A DNA stretch of 64,000 bases, taken from Casimicrobium huifangae. GTDB taxonomy: Bacteria > Pseudomonadota > Gammaproteobacteria > Burkholderiales > Casimicrobiaceae. Location: NCBI RefSeq assembly GCF_009746125.1, contig NZ_CP041352.1:248001-312000 (forward strand). Reading direction: 5' to 3'. The notes below the pieces were generated by a model. That model was not told where the DNA came from, did no database searches, and was given only the letters and a program-made list of their open reading frames with translations. The stretch's first letter is position 1, and every line of letters starts with the position of its first letter. Both the position numbers and the translations under genes were made by a program. This document shows positions 63,109 to 64,000 of this stretch, in pieces.

Positions 63109-64000
63109 GCGACCCGGTGGAGCTGGACAGTACTGCCTTCCGGGGCGCGCGCCGCGTGATGCTGCTGGCGGACGGCCTGATCGCCACGACGGAAATTGTG
63201 CGGCGAATGCTGGTACGAGCTGGATTCGAACCAGTCGTGGTGACGCCAGAGACACTCGCGTCGAATCGCCCCTTTTCCCCGCTGGTCATCTCTCGGCTGG
63301 CATTGCCCCGTTGCGGCTGGCTCCCCCAATACCTGCGTACTCATGGCGTCGGATACGCGTACTTCCTGGATGACAACTTGTTCGAGATTGATAGCAGGCA
63401 GGATCCATACAACGCCGCGTATTTCCGGCGAGCGGGCGTGCGCGACACCCTGTCAACATTTCTGTTGAATGCGCAGGTCGTGTGGGTACAGTCGCCGCCG
63501 CTGGCCACCTACTTGCGCGAACAGTTTTCGTCTACTGCGGTGAGCCAGATCAATGCGGGGGTGGACACCGACCTTTTCGAGGCAGCCAGGCAGCGCGCGA
63601 CGACCGCCGACAAAGAAGGGGATGCATCCACACTGCGTGTTGGCTATCCGACAACGCCCCGCTATCACCTGGCGACACTGATTGCCGGGATTGTCCGCGC
63701 GGCCGAAGCTCGATTCGGGAATCGGGTGATATTCGAGTTCGTAGGTTGGTGGCCTGACGAGGTGGCCACGGCAGCCAATGTCCGTACCTTCCCTGCGATT
63801 GCCGGATATGACGACTTTGTCAACTTCGCTGCGTCTCGACAGTGGGATGTTGGTCTGGCACCGCTTGGGGACAGCCTGTTCGAAAACTGCAAGACCAACC
63901 TCAAGTTTCGCGAGTATGCTGCACTGGGTGTACCCGGTATTTATAGCGATGTGGCGCTTTACAGAAGCTGCGTGGAAGACGGGATCACCGGCCTGCTTTG
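63105..64000 (+). CDS. Glycosyltransferase (partial, continues beyond window)
   Basis: At least 298 residues, open to the edge. The TTG at 63105 overlaps the TGA of the methyltransferase gene; GTG at 63117 or ATG at 63159 are alternatives, and no strong RBS is visible. The sequence resembles GT-B family glycosyltransferases: MLLADGLIATTEIVRRML, YAYFLDDNLFEID, VVWVQSPPLATYLRE, INAGVDTDLFE, then LRVGYPTTPRYHLATL, VIFEFVGWWPDE and the C-terminal donor-site block APLGDSLFENCKTNLKFREYAALGVPGIYSDVALY. It probably belongs to a glycan or O-antigen-like locus continuing to the right. Confidence 0.82.
   Translation, partial: MSDPVELDSTAFRGARRVMLLADGLIATTEIVRRMLVRAGFEPVVVTPETLASNRPFSPLVISRLALPRCGWLPQYLRTHGVGYAYFLDDNLFEIDSRQDPYNAAYFRRAGVRDTLSTFLLNAQVVWVQSPPLATYLREQFSSTAVSQINAGVDTDLFEAARQRATTADKEGDASTLRVGYPTTPRYHLATLIAGIVRAAEARFGNRVIFEFVGWWPDEVATAANVRTFPAIAGYDDFVNFAASRQWDVGLAPLGDSLFENCKTNLKFREYAALGVPGIYSDVALYRSCVEDGITGLL

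Overview
The window is GC-rich DNA from a Gram-negative bacterium. The gene set (Bug-type solute-binding protein, Neisseria/Burkholderia-type porin, UgpBAEC importer, rpsU followed by yqeY, lysine degradation genes) points to a betaproteobacterium, most likely Burkholderiales-like. No rRNA, tRNA or CRISPR array was seen.

Layout. 1-2.5 kb: the end of penicillin-binding protein 1A, a conserved unknown gene and two Spy/CpxP-like periplasmic proteins. 2.5-15.8 kb: a minus-strand cluster of secreted delta-60 repeat proteins. Five are intact, one is frameshifted and one survives only as a tail remnant. Each has seven repeats (a predicted seven-bladed propeller), repeated cysteine pairs and a dockerin-like tail closed by cysteines. 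Two plus-strand genes interrupt the cluster. 16-21.5 kb: sucCD, in which SucC carries an unusual Ala/Pro-rich tail with a membrane helix, then a DUF2889 gene, glpK and rpiB. 21.5-25 kb: a decayed amidohydrolase copy and three secreted minus-strand proteins, one with an IPTL-CTERM-like anchor. 25-29.3 kb: an intact amidohydrolase, VOC, EVE and WYL-regulator genes, and a ThDP enzyme. 29.4-34.9 kb: a type ISP restriction-modification enzyme with a divergent small regulator. 35-39.2 kb: ugpQ and a lysine catabolic pair with an Lrp-type regulator. 39.3-45.9 kb: ugpC divergent from ugpBAE, then terC, folB and plsY. 45.9-52.5 kb: lipoprotein, tsaD, rpsU, yqeY, DUF1992, MBL hydrolase, HNH nuclease and an ABC exporter. 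52.7-60 kb: solute-binding proteins, a porin, a secreted P-domain protein with the same dockerin-like tail, and a NitT/TauT-type importer. 60-64 kb: proA and a methyltransferase-glycosyltransferase pair that runs off the edge.

The most striking non-gene feature is a family of 110-112 bp imperfect palindromes. Seven clear copies and one degenerate copy lie in intergenic gaps. Each starts CTTT, ends AAAG, has a TCGA-type core at its exact centre and GGGC/GCCC arms placed symmetrically around it. They resemble enterobacterial ERIC elements in size and architecture. A separate 163 bp MITE-like element and three further classes of REP-like inverted repeats are also present.

The genes suggest a heterotroph that imports and degrades glycerophosphodiesters and glycerol (UgpBAEC, UgpQ, GlpK, with PlsY using glycerol 3-phosphate), degrades lysine, and exports a lineage-specific set of cysteine-rich propeller proteins of unknown role.
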